A stretch of 64,000 nt of DNA from GCA-002050365 sp964237235. GTDB taxonomy: Bacteria > Acidobacteriota > Blastocatellia > Pyrinomonadales > Pyrinomonadaceae. Position numbers and translations under genes: made by a program. The notes below the pieces were generated by a model. That model was not told the origin of the DNA, ran no database searches, and saw only the letters and a list, made by a program, of their open reading frames with translations. Positions 16,488 to 24,865 of this stretch are shown here, in pieces (the first letter of the stretch is position 1; each line of letters starts with the position of its first letter). Location of the stretch: the NCBI GenBank assembly GCA_964237235.1, contig CAXSGY010000022.1, positions 18,332-82,331 on the forward strand, in the 5' to 3' direction.

Positions 16488-17726
16488 TTATTTCGCCGCC
16501 ATTTGGTCGAAAAAAAGACGCGCCTGCAAAATTGCGGGAGCGGCAGCGGTGATGTGGTTCAAACTCGCGTCTTTAATCACATACTGCCGGACGAGATTGC
16601 TTCGATTTTTCATCGTTTCAAACGCTTTTTCAGTGCTGCCCGCGTCAACAATCGCGTCGCCTTCGAGATTGACGAGCAACATCGGCGTGCGCGGTGTCCA
16701 ATCGTAGGCATCGTTTTTCTGCAATTCGTTGATTACCGAATCGGAACGGTCAAATTGTTCCAGAGCCTTCTTAAAACGCGGCGTGATTACATTTTCGAGC
16801 GAATTTCCAGCCCGCATTAAGACCGCCGCCACGCCCAATCTTTTAATAATGTCTTCGTCCTTGCGATTCGTTTTGTATGCCTGCGCGACGGTTAGAGCCA
16901 TCGCCGGTTTAAAGTAATCGGTCAATTTTGCGCCGCGATTTTTGTGAAAATACTGCGCCATAAATGACAGCAAATAAAGCCGCGTCAAAAACGGTTCGGC
17001 TTCTTTGGTCGGCGCGAGCAGCCATTTGCGCGTCGTCCCCGATAAATCGTAGGGACCCGAAAGGGGCGCGGAAGCCGTCAAACGATATTGCGCGACACTC
17101 GATTTCCGCTCCAAATCGCGCGCCGTCCACATCGCCACGCCGCCGCCTTCCGAGTAACCCGTTACAAAAAGTTTCGCGTCGAGCGCGACATTTTTCTGAC
17201 GCGCCAACGCCCGCGCCGGAATGATAATATCAATCGCCGAAACCGAATTGACCGCGCCGAGCGGATACGGATGAAAACCTTTTTCGTCGCCCAAACCCAA
17301 ATAATCCGGCATTGCCACGGCATAACCGCCCGAAGCGAAGGCTAAAATCGCTAATTCGGTTTCCGACGCGTTCGCTTCGCCATTATAAAGCGACGGCGAA
17401 CGCTGGCGATCGGCGGTCGTGCCGTGATTGAAAACGACCAAACCTTTCGGCGCGTCGTTTTTCGGCAGCGCGACTAATCCGCTGACGATAACCGGTGCAT
17501 TTTTGTCGTTCAAGGAACGATAGGTAATTTTATATAATTCGACGATTTTGTCTGCCGTCGTAACCGAATCGCCGAAAGCCATTTTTGCGCGGCGGTTGAT
17601 CTGCGCCGCCGTCATTTGCCCGTTCAATGACGAAGCGATTAAATTATTACTCTGCGCGGAAACAGAAACGGCTGACGCGAACATCAGAACCATCGCCGCG
17701 ATATACGCGCTTTGCGGAGTTTTCAT
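16488..17726 (-). CDS. Secreted alpha/beta-hydrolase (secretory lipase type)
   Basis: A 412-residue exported esterase or lipase. A signal peptide covers residues 1-25 (ends VSVSAQ). VVFNHGTTAD gives the oxyanion-hole HG motif and FVTGYSEGGGVAMW the GxSxG nucleophile elbow with Ser. A C-terminal Asp (NLEGDAIVDAGS) and His (LNHITAAAPAIL) complete a plausible triad. The pattern resembles LIP-type secretory lipases that act on esters or acyl chains outside the cell. It splits nuoF from nuoG, with no functional tie to complex I. Confidence 0.82.
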   Translation of the reverse strand: MKTPQSAYIAAMVLMFASAVSVSAQSNNLIASSLNGQMTAAQINRRAKMAFGDSVTTADKIVELYKITYRSLNDKNAPVIVSGLVALPKNDAPKGLVVFNHGTTADRQRSPSLYNGEANASETELAILAFASGGYAVAMPDYLGLGDEKGFHPYPLGAVNSVSAIDIIIPARALARQKNVALDAKLFVTGYSEGGGVAMWTARDLERKSSVAQYRLTASAPLSGPYDLSGTTRKWLLAPTKEAEPFLTRLYLLSFMAQYFHKNRGAKLTDYFKPAMALTVAQAYKTNRKDEDIIKRLGVAAVLMRAGNSLENVITPRFKKALEQFDRSDSVINELQKNDAYDWTPRTPMLLVNLEGDAIVDAGSTEKAFETMKNRSNLVRQYVIKDASLNHITAAAPAILQARLFFDQMAAK

Positions 17727-17798
17727 AATCCTTTCTGAGTTCGCGCGTCGGTCACGCCCGGAAATATTTCAGTCTGCCCGTTTCTCGTTTAGAAGTTT

Positions 17799-19106
17799 TC
17801 AATGCGCTCCGTTACCGTTCGAAAATCGTTTGCCTTCGGTTAAATAAGGCTTAAAATCTTCAGGGAAACGCTTGATCGCACCTTGAATCGCCCACGCCGC
17901 CGCGTCGCCCAAGGCGCAAAAACTTTTTCCTTCGATGTTGTCAACCAAATCTAAAATAAGCTGCGCGTCTTCGGGTCGCCCGCCGCCGCTCGAAATGCGC
18001 GTGAAGATTTTCGTCAGCCAATCGGTTCCTTCGCGGCACGGTGTACACCAGCCGCACGATTCGTGTTTGTAAAATTCGGTCAAATTTTTGGTCGAATCAA
18101 CCATATCAACCGTTTCGTCCATCACGATAAATCCGCCTGAACCAACGAGCGAACCGGCTTCGACCAAGCCTTCGTAATCCATTCGCACTTTTTTACCGAA
18201 GATCTGATCGGCGCGCATCGCGTAAACGCTTGAGCCGCCGGGAATGCAAGCCTTTAATTCGTGTCCGTTGCGAATGCCGCCGCAGTCTTCCATAATGAAC
18301 TTTTCCATATCCATATAGCCCATCGGAAGCTCGTAAACGCCGGGCTTGACGACGTGTCCCGAAACCGACCAGAGTTTCGTGCCGCCCGATTTTTCCGTTC
18401 CTAAATTATGCCACGCTTCGCCGCCCATTTCGAGAATTTGCGGCACGGCGGTCAAAGTTTCGACGTTGTTGACGACCGTCGGCGAAGCATAAAGACCCTC
18501 GATTGCCGGAAACGGCGGCTTCATTCGCGGATGCCCTCGATAGCCTTCCAAACTCGATAAAAGCGCGGTTTCCTCGCCGCAGATATATGCGCCCGCGCCG
18601 GTGTGCGTGTAGAATTCGCACGAAAAATCCGAGCCTAAAATTTTATCGCCGATCAAGCCCGCGCCGCGCGCTTCTTCAATTGCCTTGTCCATTATATCAA
18701 TCAGATAATGATATTCGCCGCGATAATAAATGTAACAAGCCTTTGAACCGAGCGCGAATGCCGCGATTAGCATTCCTTCAATCAGCGCGTGCGGATCGCG
18801 TTCGAGCAAGTATCTGTCCTTAAATGTTCCCGGCTCGGATTCATCGGCGTTACAGACGACGTATTTTTCTTTCGGCGAATCCTTCGGCACGAACGACCAT
18901 TTCATTCCGGTCGGAAAACCCGCGCCGCCGCGCCCGCGCAACGCCGATTTTTTCACCTCTTCGATAATATCGGCGGGCGACATATCCAAAGCCTTTTTCA
19001 GCCATTTATAACCGCCGTTTTCCTGATAAACCTTCAGCGTGTGCGAATCCTTCAAATGCACGCGCTTTAATTGTAAAGGCTCACAGCCAATTGCTTTGAT
19101 TTCCAT
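17799..19106 (-). CDS. nuoF: NADH-quinone oxidoreductase subunit F
   Basis: A 435-residue flavoprotein subunit that oxidises NADH. The NADH/FMN region has RGRGGAGFPTGMKWSF and CNADESEPGTFKDR. GAGAYICGEETALLSSLEG is the family signature, and ESCGWCTPCREGTDWL with the later Cys in SFCALGDA ligates the 4Fe-4S cluster N3. Length is normal. It is separated from nuoE by ~1.8 kb of small and decayed genes. Confidence 0.97.
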   Translation of the reverse strand: MEIKAIGCEPLQLKRVHLKDSHTLKVYQENGGYKWLKKALDMSPADIIEEVKKSALRGRGGAGFPTGMKWSFVPKDSPKEKYVVCNADESEPGTFKDRYLLERDPHALIEGMLIAAFALGSKACYIYYRGEYHYLIDIMDKAIEEARGAGLIGDKILGSDFSCEFYTHTGAGAYICGEETALLSSLEGYRGHPRMKPPFPAIEGLYASPTVVNNVETLTAVPQILEMGGEAWHNLGTEKSGGTKLWSVSGHVVKPGVYELPMGYMDMEKFIMEDCGGIRNGHELKACIPGGSSVYAMRADQIFGKKVRMDYEGLVEAGSLVGSGGFIVMDETVDMVDSTKNLTEFYKHESCGWCTPCREGTDWLTKIFTRISSGGGRPEDAQLILDLVDNIEGKSFCALGDAAAWAIQGAIKRFPEDFKPYLTEGKRFSNGNGAH

Positions 19107-19109
19107 AAA

Positions 19110-19604
19110 CTATAAAATCTTTATTACTTTTCCCAAAATACTTTCCCGTTTGATAGTTGTAGATTTCCAAAATCTACTGTCATTGCTTTCAGGACGGTTA
19201 TCGCCCAGCAAGAAAAATTCGTTTTCAGGAACGATAATCGCGCCGAAATTATCAATAGATTGATTTTTTTCGAAAGGTTCGGCTAATAATTTATCGTTGA
19301 TAAAAACTTTGCCTTCTTTAATTTCAACCTTTTCACCGCTTAACCCAATTACACGGAAAATAAATCTTGAATTTTCATTCAAGCCAAGTTTTTTCAAATG
19401 TTCGTCAATCGGAACTTTATGAATAACAATATCAAATCTGTTAATCGGCTGACCGGATGAATAAGCTGTTTCATCAGTAATTACTTTCGAGCCGATTTGT
19501 ATAGCCGGCTGCATTGCGCCGGTTGGAACTCTAATTAAGTGATGACCGCAACCGATTGCTAAATAGCAAAAAACTAGTATTGTGCAAGCGGCAAAACTTT
19601 GCAT
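19110..19604 (-). CDS. Signal peptidase I-like protein (S26) lacking the catalytic dyad
   Basis: A 164-residue protein with an N-terminal membrane or lipoprotein-like segment (CTILVFCYLAIGCGHH). It then follows the S26 fold: VPTGAMQPAIQIGSKV (box B), RFIFRVIGLSGEKVEI (box D), FFLLGDNRPESNDSRFW (box E). In active type I signal peptidases box B is SGSM with nucleophile Ser and box D begins K-R-V with the general-base Lys. Here those positions appear to be Ala and Phe. Box E with GDN-x-x-SNDSR is well kept. It is therefore probably a non-catalytic homologue, or a paralogue with altered chemistry. It lies 3 bp upstream of nuoF. Confidence 0.75.
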   Translation of the reverse strand: MQSFAACTILVFCYLAIGCGHHLIRVPTGAMQPAIQIGSKVITDETAYSSGQPINRFDIVIHKVPIDEHLKKLGLNENSRFIFRVIGLSGEKVEIKEGKVFINDKLLAEPFEKNQSIDNFGAIIVPENEFFLLGDNRPESNDSRFWKSTTIKRESILGKVIKIL

Positions 19605-19615
19605 ACTTTATTTAT

Positions 19616-19801
19616 TTAAAGCAATTTCTTGAACTCCTCAATCGTGATACCCGCGTCCCGAATAATTCCGCCCATCGTAAAAGCATTGACAGGATTATGA
19701 CGTGGGATTGTAACAATCCGAATATCGTTGGTCATCACAATATGTTTGCCTTGCCGCGCAATATAAAATCCTGCTTTCTCAAACGCTTTGACTGCCTTCA
19801 A
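19616..19801 (-). CDS. hicA: HicA-type toxin, N-terminus probably frameshifted
   Basis: A 61-residue HicA-like mRNA interferase: KAFEKAGFYIARQGKHIVMT with the catalytic His in GKHIVM, then IVTIPRHNPVNAFTMGGIIR and a C-terminal helix. HicA proteins usually start MGKL-x-G. On the minus strand an ATG at 19827, 3 bp after the hicB stop, reads ATGGGAAACTC; one extra A would put it in frame with GVNHLKAVKAF. A one-base loss at codon 3 therefore seems likely, leaving only a TTG start at 19801 and a protein missing about nine residues. The order is hicB-hicA. Confidence 0.75.
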   Translation of the reverse strand: MKAVKAFEKAGFYIARQGKHIVMTNDIRIVTIPRHNPVNAFTMGGIIRDAGITIEEFKKLL

Positions 19802-19830
19802 GTGATTAACACCAACGAGTTTCCCATCTC

Positions 19831-20028
19831 TTATGCCGCAACCTCAACTTCCCGGACATCGGCATTTTTAATTTGCTCGTTCAGCACAAACATATAATCT
19901 TCAATCGCGTCTTTGATATTTTCCAGAGCGTCCTCTTCCGTTTCACCCTGCGACCAACAACCCGGCAATGCCGGACACGAAACGCTGTAACCTTCTTCGG
20001 ATTTTTGTAAAACTACTTTATAAAACAT
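19831..20028 (-). CDS. hicB: HicB-type antitoxin
   Basis: A 65-residue HicB domain: YKVVLQKSEEGYSVSCPALP with the GCWSQGETEEDALENIKDAI helix, the usual partial-RNase-H-like fold. It ends soon after residue 60, so the DNA-binding C-terminal domain found in many HicB proteins is absent; short HicB forms are common. It lies 3-4 bp from the original hicA start and 8 bp after a decayed toxin gene. Confidence 0.87.
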   Translation of the reverse strand: MFYKVVLQKSEEGYSVSCPALPGCWSQGETEEDALENIKDAIEDYMFVLNEQIKNADVREVEVAA

Positions 20029-20036
20029 CTATTTTA

Positions 20037-20252
20037 TCAATTATCGTAATCCGCGTATGAACCGATCCAGAACCAAACGATTCCTTCCTTTCTATCCAAG
20101 CCGAGTACGCGAAAATGTTTGCCGACCAAAGGTTTCCGATTTGTTTGATAATGCAATGACGGATGTTTCGGATTGGCTTTCAATAACTTAAAATTTTTGT
20201 CCGCCAACTCTCGCACGCCGTTCGGCAATGCGTTGCAACACGCCCAATCATC
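20037..20252 (-). pseudogene. RelE/ParE-like toxin remnant
   Basis: The frame ending at 20037 shows ALPNGVRELADKNFKLLKAN and PKHPSLH, then a stretch unlike the family, then EGIVWFWIGSYADYD. Those two ends match a ParE/RelE-like protein family of ~85 residues. Reading the middle in another frame restores IKQIGNLWSANIFAYSA, the expected central strand. Two compensating frameshifts are therefore inferred. No start codon remains upstream; the N-terminus runs into the fragment at 20180-20452. Confidence 0.45.
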
Positions 20253-20452
20253 AAAACGCTCGCCTCGATTGCGCCGGTATACTGCCCTTCGTAATTTCCG
20301 GTGACGCTTAATTCGCCGGTATTCGTCGGCGGCTGGCGGCGCGTTTGATTGTAATAACCGACATTGCCGTAAATTCGGTTGCCGCTTTCCTGCGCGAACA
20401 AAATCTGATTGACAAAAAACAATAAACTCAAAACTAAAAACGCTTTTATCAT
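20180..20452 (-). pseudogene. Secreted protein fragment fused to toxin remnant
   Basis: From the ATG at 20452 there is a good signal peptide (MIKAFLVLSLLFFVNQILFA) followed by about 45 residues with YGNVGYYNQTRRQPP and SVTGNYEGQYTGAI. After about 20260 the frame runs out of phase through the toxin remnant and stops at 20180. The natural reading is a secreted-protein gene cut off by an insertion or deletion that joined it to the toxin gene. Function unknown. Confidence 0.4.
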
Positions 20453-20637
20453 TTTCTACCTCTATTTGATTTGAAATTTTTTGCCGCGGGAAGAGTTTGC
20501 GGCATTTCTGAACTGCTTTTCCAAATCTGATGCGCCAAGTCTTGCAAAAGCAGCTTTACTGCCGGCAAACATTTAGCCTAAAAGCGTTTTAAATTTTCAA
20601 ATTTTTGGCGAAATTTGAAATCTGCAATTTCAAATTA

Positions 20638-20802
20638 TTAAAACCGATAGCAAACTGTCACGACCCCTTCGTTGTCGTCGCGCGAATGCGAAATATTTAT
20701 CAACCGTTCGCGTCCGAGACGGCTTGCAAATTCCGCCGCTTTCTCAAATAATTTTTCCCGACTCGTAAAAGTTCCGCGAAAATCTTCAAATTTGACTTCC
20801 AT
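20638..20802 (-). CDS. Small protein of 54 residues upstream of the decayed cluster
   Basis: An ATG at 20802 opens a 54-codon frame: MEVKFEDFRGTFTSREKLFE, then KAAEFASRLGRERLINISHS and EGVVTVCYRF. The composition, with a helix then two strands, looks like real coding sequence, and it is read in the same direction 65 bp after nuoE. I do not recognise it. Confidence is limited by length alone. Confidence 0.5.
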   Translation of the reverse strand: MEVKFEDFRGTFTSREKLFEKAAEFASRLGRERLINISHSRDDNEGVVTVCYRF

Positions 20803-20867
20803 TTTTTATTTTGCAGCTCTTTGGATTTTCATTGAAGAATCGAAGAAAATCCGTCTTTCCGACAAAT

Positions 20868-21398
20868 TTATTTCAAAGAATTCAAAATTTCGTCTACTTT
20901 TTCCGTCGTTAAATCTTCGTGATAATCGAAATTTATCTGCATCATCGGCGCAGTGCCGCAGCTTCCCAAACATTCGACTCTTGAAATCGTAAATTTTTCG
21001 TCGTCGGTCGTTTCGCCGACGTGAATACCGAGTTTATCGCAAATATGATTGGTTATTTCCGGCTCGCCCATAATGCGGCACGACAAAGTTTTGCAAACCT
21101 GAATGTGATATTTGCCGATTTTGTGCAAATTGAACATCGAATAAAACGTCGCCGTTTCCCAAACGTCCGTTACTTCCAAATCGAGAAATTTCGCCAAAAA
21201 ATTCACGCCCGGATTATCGAGAAAACCGCGCTCGCGCTGAATGACGAACAGCAGAGGAATCAACGCCGAACGCTTTCGCTCAGGCGGATATTTCGTCAGA
21301 TGCGACTTCATTTCTTCGACGACCGCCGCCGAAAATTCAGCCGTTTCGTCGGTTGCGACGACCTGATTCGTGTAATATGTCGGTGCTACTGATGCCAT
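20868..21398 (-). CDS. nuoE: NADH-quinone oxidoreductase subunit E
   Basis: A 176-residue thioredoxin-like 2Fe-2S subunit. The ligands appear as CKTLSC and CLGSCGTAP, the normal four-cysteine pattern for cluster N1a. The N-terminal helical part (KYPPERKRSALIPLLFVIQR) and VWETATFYSMF are typical. It starts 11 bp after a TonB-like gene and is separated from nuoF. Confidence 0.95.
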   Translation of the reverse strand: MASVAPTYYTNQVVATDETAEFSAAVVEEMKSHLTKYPPERKRSALIPLLFVIQRERGFLDNPGVNFLAKFLDLEVTDVWETATFYSMFNLHKIGKYHIQVCKTLSCRIMGEPEITNHICDKLGIHVGETTDDEKFTISRVECLGSCGTAPMMQINFDYHEDLTTEKVDEILNSLK

Positions 21399-21409
21399 AT
21401 TTATAAAGA

Positions 21410-22129
21410 TTACGGAGTAAAATTATAATTGATAATTCCTGTAATCTGAACAGGAACTTCCTGTAAAAAGGTCGGCGAAAACTTCGAATCTCGCGCCGCC
21501 TTTTCTGCCGCGCTGCGAAGTAAAGGATGTCCGCTGACGGCTCTCGCCTCAATAATCTCGCCGTCTTCGTCAATCGTAACTTGCACGCCGACCGTTCCGG
21601 CGGCTCTCACTGCATGCGCCGCTGCCGGATATTTCGGCGTTACCAAACTCAATGCTTTAACGTTTACTGACTGTTGGTCCGATTCGTTTTTTTCACCGAT
21701 CCTGACCGTGCCGAGCTTTACTAAACGAAAATTAGTAGCTTTGTTTGAATTACCTTTTTGCAGGTAGATATTTTTTGCAATCGTCTCAATCGTTTCGACG
21801 TTTCGGCATGATAATTCAAATTCTTTGACCCGTCGCTGATAACCGTTTTTTGTTATCTCAATTTTATAATTGCCCGCAGTCAAATTATTAAACAAAAGTA
21901 TTTTGTTTGATTCCGAAGCCGTAATTGTCTTATTCGTCGCTAAATCAATCAAATCCGCTTCCACATCTATGACCAAATATTCCGTCAATTCTGATTTTGC
22001 CGGATTAAATTCAAAAACATTGAACTGCAAATTACAGACAGCCGTTTGCGCGTCGGAAAAAGTGGCGAGAGTGCAAAATGCCAACAGTAGAAATCCGAAT
22101 TTTCCGAGTTTTTCAATCATTGTCTTCAA
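21410..22129 (-). CDS. TonB-domain protein with N-terminal signal peptide
   Basis: A 239-residue exported protein. Residues 1-27 form a signal peptide (ends FSDAQ). The middle (~30-115) resembles a carboxypeptidase-regulatory-like beta domain (LTAGNYKIEITKNGYQRRVK). The C-terminal ~80 residues match the TonB C-terminal fold: PKYPAAAHAVRAAGTVGVQV, DGEIIEARAVSGHPLLRSAA and a final FSPTFL...INYNF strand. In this group such proteins are often periplasmic and not true TonB, because the N-terminal membrane anchor is replaced by a cleaved signal. It overlaps the end of the upstream coiled-coil gene by 4 bp. Confidence 0.8.
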   Translation of the reverse strand: MKTMIEKLGKFGFLLLAFCTLATFSDAQTAVCNLQFNVFEFNPAKSELTEYLVIDVEADLIDLATNKTITASESNKILLFNNLTAGNYKIEITKNGYQRRVKEFELSCRNVETIETIAKNIYLQKGNSNKATNFRLVKLGTVRIGEKNESDQQSVNVKALSLVTPKYPAAAHAVRAAGTVGVQVTIDEDGEIIEARAVSGHPLLRSAAEKAARDSKFSPTFLQEVPVQITGIINYNFTP

Positions 22130-22464
22130 TGAATTTTCTGCCGTAAATCGGCGACATCTTTTTCGACCACAGTCAGCCGCTTATCATTAACCAACACAAT
22201 TTCGGCGATGTTGTCGGTTTTTGCTTCCAAACGATTTAAAGCTCGAGAATGTTCGTTTAGGGTTCGAGAATGTTCGTTCAAAATCCGGGAATGTTCATTT
22301 AAAATCCGGGAATGTTCATTTAAAGTAATTTTTATTTCTTGAACGTCGGTCTTCAAAACCTGAACGTCGGTCTTGACCTCTTTGAGGTCAGATTGAATTA
22401 TATTTACACCTTTAACCAACGAGGCGAGCGTATTAAAAAGTTCTTTTTCCTGATTAGCTGTCAT
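22126..22464 (-). CDS. Coiled-coil protein with LNEHSR heptad repeats
   Basis: About 112 residues from the ATG at 22464 (the frame is open back to 22527, overlapping nuoD). It is helical throughout. DLKEVKTDVQVLKTDVQEIK leads into four consecutive LNEHSR(I/T/A) heptads, encoded by a 21-bp tandem repeat, and then LEAKTDNIAEIVLVNDKRL. The heptads fit a coiled coil with Leu and Ile/Thr/Ala at core positions. No membrane segment or catalytic motif is seen. It lies between nuoD and the TonB-like gene, overlapping the latter by 4 bp. Function unknown. Confidence 0.7.
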   Translation of the reverse strand: MTANQEKELFNTLASLVKGVNIIQSDLKEVKTDVQVLKTDVQEIKITLNEHSRILNEHSRILNEHSRTLNEHSRALNRLEAKTDNIAEIVLVNDKRLTVVEKDVADLRQKIH

Positions 22465-22471
22465 AGAAACT

Positions 22472-23692
22472 TTATCTGTCAATTTCCCCGAGAACAATAT
22501 CGAGCGAACCGATAATGGCGACGACATCGGCGACCATTTCGCCTTCGCTCATTACCGGCAGAGCGGCGAGATTAACAAAGCTCGGACCTCGGAAGTGAAC
22601 CCGTTCGGGTTTCGGTCCGCCGTTCGATTTCATATACACGCCGAGTTCGCCTTTCGAGGCTTCGATGGCGTGATAAACTTCGCCTTCGGGAACGTTGAAA
22701 CCTTCGGCGACGATTAAGAAATGGTGAATCAGCGAATCCATATGTTTTCGCATATCGTCGCGGTCGGGCAGAACGATTTTCGGCGCGTCGGCTTTGATCG
22801 GTCCCGGTTTCAATCTTTCGAGTGCCTGACGGACGATTTTGTATGATTCGTAGAGTTCGCGCATTCGAACGCGGAAACGCGCCCAGACATCGCCGTCGCG
22901 CTCGACCGGAATGTCGAAATCGTAAGTTTCGTAGCCCGAATACGGATTATGCCGGCGCAAATCGAGTTCAACGCCGCTGCCGCGCAAACACGGTCCGGTC
23001 AAGCCCCAATCAATCGCTTCTTCGCCGGTGATGACACCGATGCCTTTGGTTCTTGACTGCCAAATCGTATTTCCCGTCACGAGCGTTTCGAGCAAATCGA
23101 GCGCGGCAGGGAAGTCTTCCAGAAATTGTTTGCAGCGACGGTCAAATCCGGCGGGCAAATCCATCATCAAACCGCCGATGCGGAAATAGCTCGGGGTCAT
23201 ACGCCCGCCCGACGCTGCTTCGATTAAATTCAAAATCTTTTCGCGCTGGCGGAAACAATAAAAGAACGGCGACATCGCGCCGATGTCGAGCGCGTGTGTT
23301 CCCAACCAAACCATATGCGAAGCGATGCGCTGCAATTCGCAAAACAATACGCGAATCGTCTGTGCGCGTTCGGGAATTTCCAAATCGAGCAGTTTTTCCG
23401 CCGCCATTACATAAGCGAGATTGTTTCCGAGCGGATTCAGATAATCCATCCGGTCGGTGATGACGATGCCTTGCTGGTATTTTTTATACTCGAACAGCTT
23501 TTCCATTCCCGTATGCAGATAACCGATGTCGGGTATGGCTTTGATGACGAGTTCACCGTCGAGTTGGAGTTCGAGCCGCAGAACGCCGTGCGTCGAAGGA
23601 TGCTGCGGTCCCATCGAAAGCGTCATCTGCGAATCCAACGCCTGGTCAACGACTTCAAATTGACTCGGTATATTTTCTACTGCCACGCTCAT
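22472..23692 (-). CDS. nuoD: NADH-quinone oxidoreductase subunit D
   Basis: A 406-residue 49-kDa-type subunit forming part of the quinone site. MGPQHPSTHGVLRLELQLDG, GYLHTGMEKLFEYKKYQQ, the TPSYFRIGGL segment and GELGVYMKSNGGPKPERVHF are diagnostic. Length is normal for a stand-alone NuoD. It follows a Uma2-type gene instead of nuoC. Confidence 0.97.
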   Translation of the reverse strand: MSVAVENIPSQFEVVDQALDSQMTLSMGPQHPSTHGVLRLELQLDGELVIKAIPDIGYLHTGMEKLFEYKKYQQGIVITDRMDYLNPLGNNLAYVMAAEKLLDLEIPERAQTIRVLFCELQRIASHMVWLGTHALDIGAMSPFFYCFRQREKILNLIEAASGGRMTPSYFRIGGLMMDLPAGFDRRCKQFLEDFPAALDLLETLVTGNTIWQSRTKGIGVITGEEAIDWGLTGPCLRGSGVELDLRRHNPYSGYETYDFDIPVERDGDVWARFRVRMRELYESYKIVRQALERLKPGPIKADAPKIVLPDRDDMRKHMDSLIHHFLIVAEGFNVPEGEVYHAIEASKGELGVYMKSNGGPKPERVHFRGPSFVNLAALPVMSEGEMVADVVAIIGSLDIVLGEIDR

Positions 23693-23708
23693 AAAAATGT
23701 AAAAAAAA

Positions 23709-24320
23709 TTAAAATTTGAAAATGTCCTTCAGCTTCAGCGAAAAATCCGGCAGAAGCGGCGTTTCAATCGTTTCGTTAATCTCGAACCGCTTGATTAAAT
23801 CCAGCCCGTTTTCGTTGAGACGATAAACTTCAATCGTGTTAAATAATCCGTCAACCACCCAATATTCCCGAACGCCGTAATCGCCGTAAAGCTGTCTTTT
23901 GAAAATCCGGTCGCGTTTCACGTCTTGTTTTCCATACGACAAAATTTCGATCATCAATTCCGGCGCGGCGATAAATTTTCCGTCGAATTTTTCGTTTTCA
24001 CCGGCGACGTTTTTTTTAATCGTTTCGTGCGTGGCAAAAACCAGGTCGGGAATTACCGCGTCCTTTGCGCTGAAAATTACGCCCGGTGTCGTGAAAATTT
24101 CGCCGAGCGGATTTCTGTCCAAATACCGAATGAATACTGCGAGAATATTTGTAACGGTTCGTTGATGGTCAAGGTGTGGTGCGCGAGACACGAATAATTT
24201 TCCTCCAATCAGTTCATAGCGGTTGGTATCGTCCGGCATAAAGTCCAAGTCGTCCGCCGCATAAGAAATCGGCAGCGGGCGAATCTCGGTCAAAGCGTCT
24301 CGGAGAGTTTCGGTAATCAT
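23709..24320 (-). CDS. Uma2-family (DUF820) putative endonuclease
   Basis: A 203-residue protein of the Uma2 family, a PD-(D/E)xK nuclease fold common in cyanobacteria and other genomes in many copies. RYELIGGKLFVS, DAVIPDLVFAT and PELMIEILSYGKQDVKRDR give the E...PD...E-x-x-S-x-x pattern, and YGDYGVREYWVVDG is the usual C-terminal strand. No partner gene is apparent. It lies 3 bp after nuoC and 16 bp before nuoD, with no respiratory role expected. Confidence 0.87.
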   Translation of the reverse strand: MITETLRDALTEIRPLPISYAADDLDFMPDDTNRYELIGGKLFVSRAPHLDHQRTVTNILAVFIRYLDRNPLGEIFTTPGVIFSAKDAVIPDLVFATHETIKKNVAGENEKFDGKFIAAPELMIEILSYGKQDVKRDRIFKRQLYGDYGVREYWVVDGLFNTIEVYRLNENGLDLIKRFEINETIETPLLPDFSLKLKDIFKF

Positions 24321-24323
24321 TCT

Positions 24324-24809
24324 TTAGGTCAAACTATACGGTTCGTAACCGCGCAACGGATAATCTTTTCTCAGCGCGTGTCCGTCGAAATCGGACGGCA
24401 ATAAAATTCTTCTTAAATCCGGATGTCCGTTGAAAATCACGCCGATCAAATCATAAGTTTCGCGCTCGTGCCAATTGGCGGTTTTCCAGACGGTGACGAC
24501 GGTCGAAACATTCGGTTCGTCTTCGCTTAGTAAAACTTTCAGGCGCAGACGATTATAAGTTTTGGTCGAAAACAAATGATAATTAACTTCAAAACGCGGT
24601 TCTTCTTCGGGTCCGCGGTCGCCGCCGCATAAATCGGCGAGCAGATCGAAGCCGTATTTCGTTTTCAAAACCCAGCACACGTCAACAATAAATTCGCGCG
24701 GAACGGTCGCGGTCACTTCGCCGCGCGCGTCTTTGAAATCGGTAATCCACGCCGCGTTTTCCGCTTTCAGACTATCAATATAATCAAGCAGAATTGCCGT
24801 ATTAGCCAT
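24324..24809 (-). CDS. nuoC: NADH-quinone oxidoreductase subunit C
   Basis: A 161-residue 30-kDa-type subunit. The signature WHERETYDLIGVIFNGHPDL with RRILLPSDFDGHALRKDYPL is intact. It is a separate protein, not fused to NuoD. The spacer to nuoB holds a small inverted repeat. Confidence 0.95.
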   Translation of the reverse strand: MANTAILLDYIDSLKAENAAWITDFKDARGEVTATVPREFIVDVCWVLKTKYGFDLLADLCGGDRGPEEEPRFEVNYHLFSTKTYNRLRLKVLLSEDEPNVSTVVTVWKTANWHERETYDLIGVIFNGHPDLRRILLPSDFDGHALRKDYPLRGYEPYSLT

Positions 24810-24828
24810 ATCTTTTTAATAAAAAAGC

Positions 24829-24860
24829 GGTGATTTTTTTTCGATTTCTCACCGCTTCGG
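24829..24860. repeat. Short inverted repeat between nuoB and nuoC
   Basis: AAGCGGTGA and TCACCGCTT form a 9-bp stem around a T-rich loop in the 56-bp nuoB-nuoC spacer. It could tune relative expression or RNA processing; it has no run of T after the stem on the minus strand that would mark a clear terminator. Confidence 0.5.
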
Positions 24861-24865
24861 AAATT

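Noticed and set aside
22240..22325. Possible CRISPR-like tandem repeat
   Set aside because: The 21-bp units are directly adjacent without spacers and encode protein heptads in frame.
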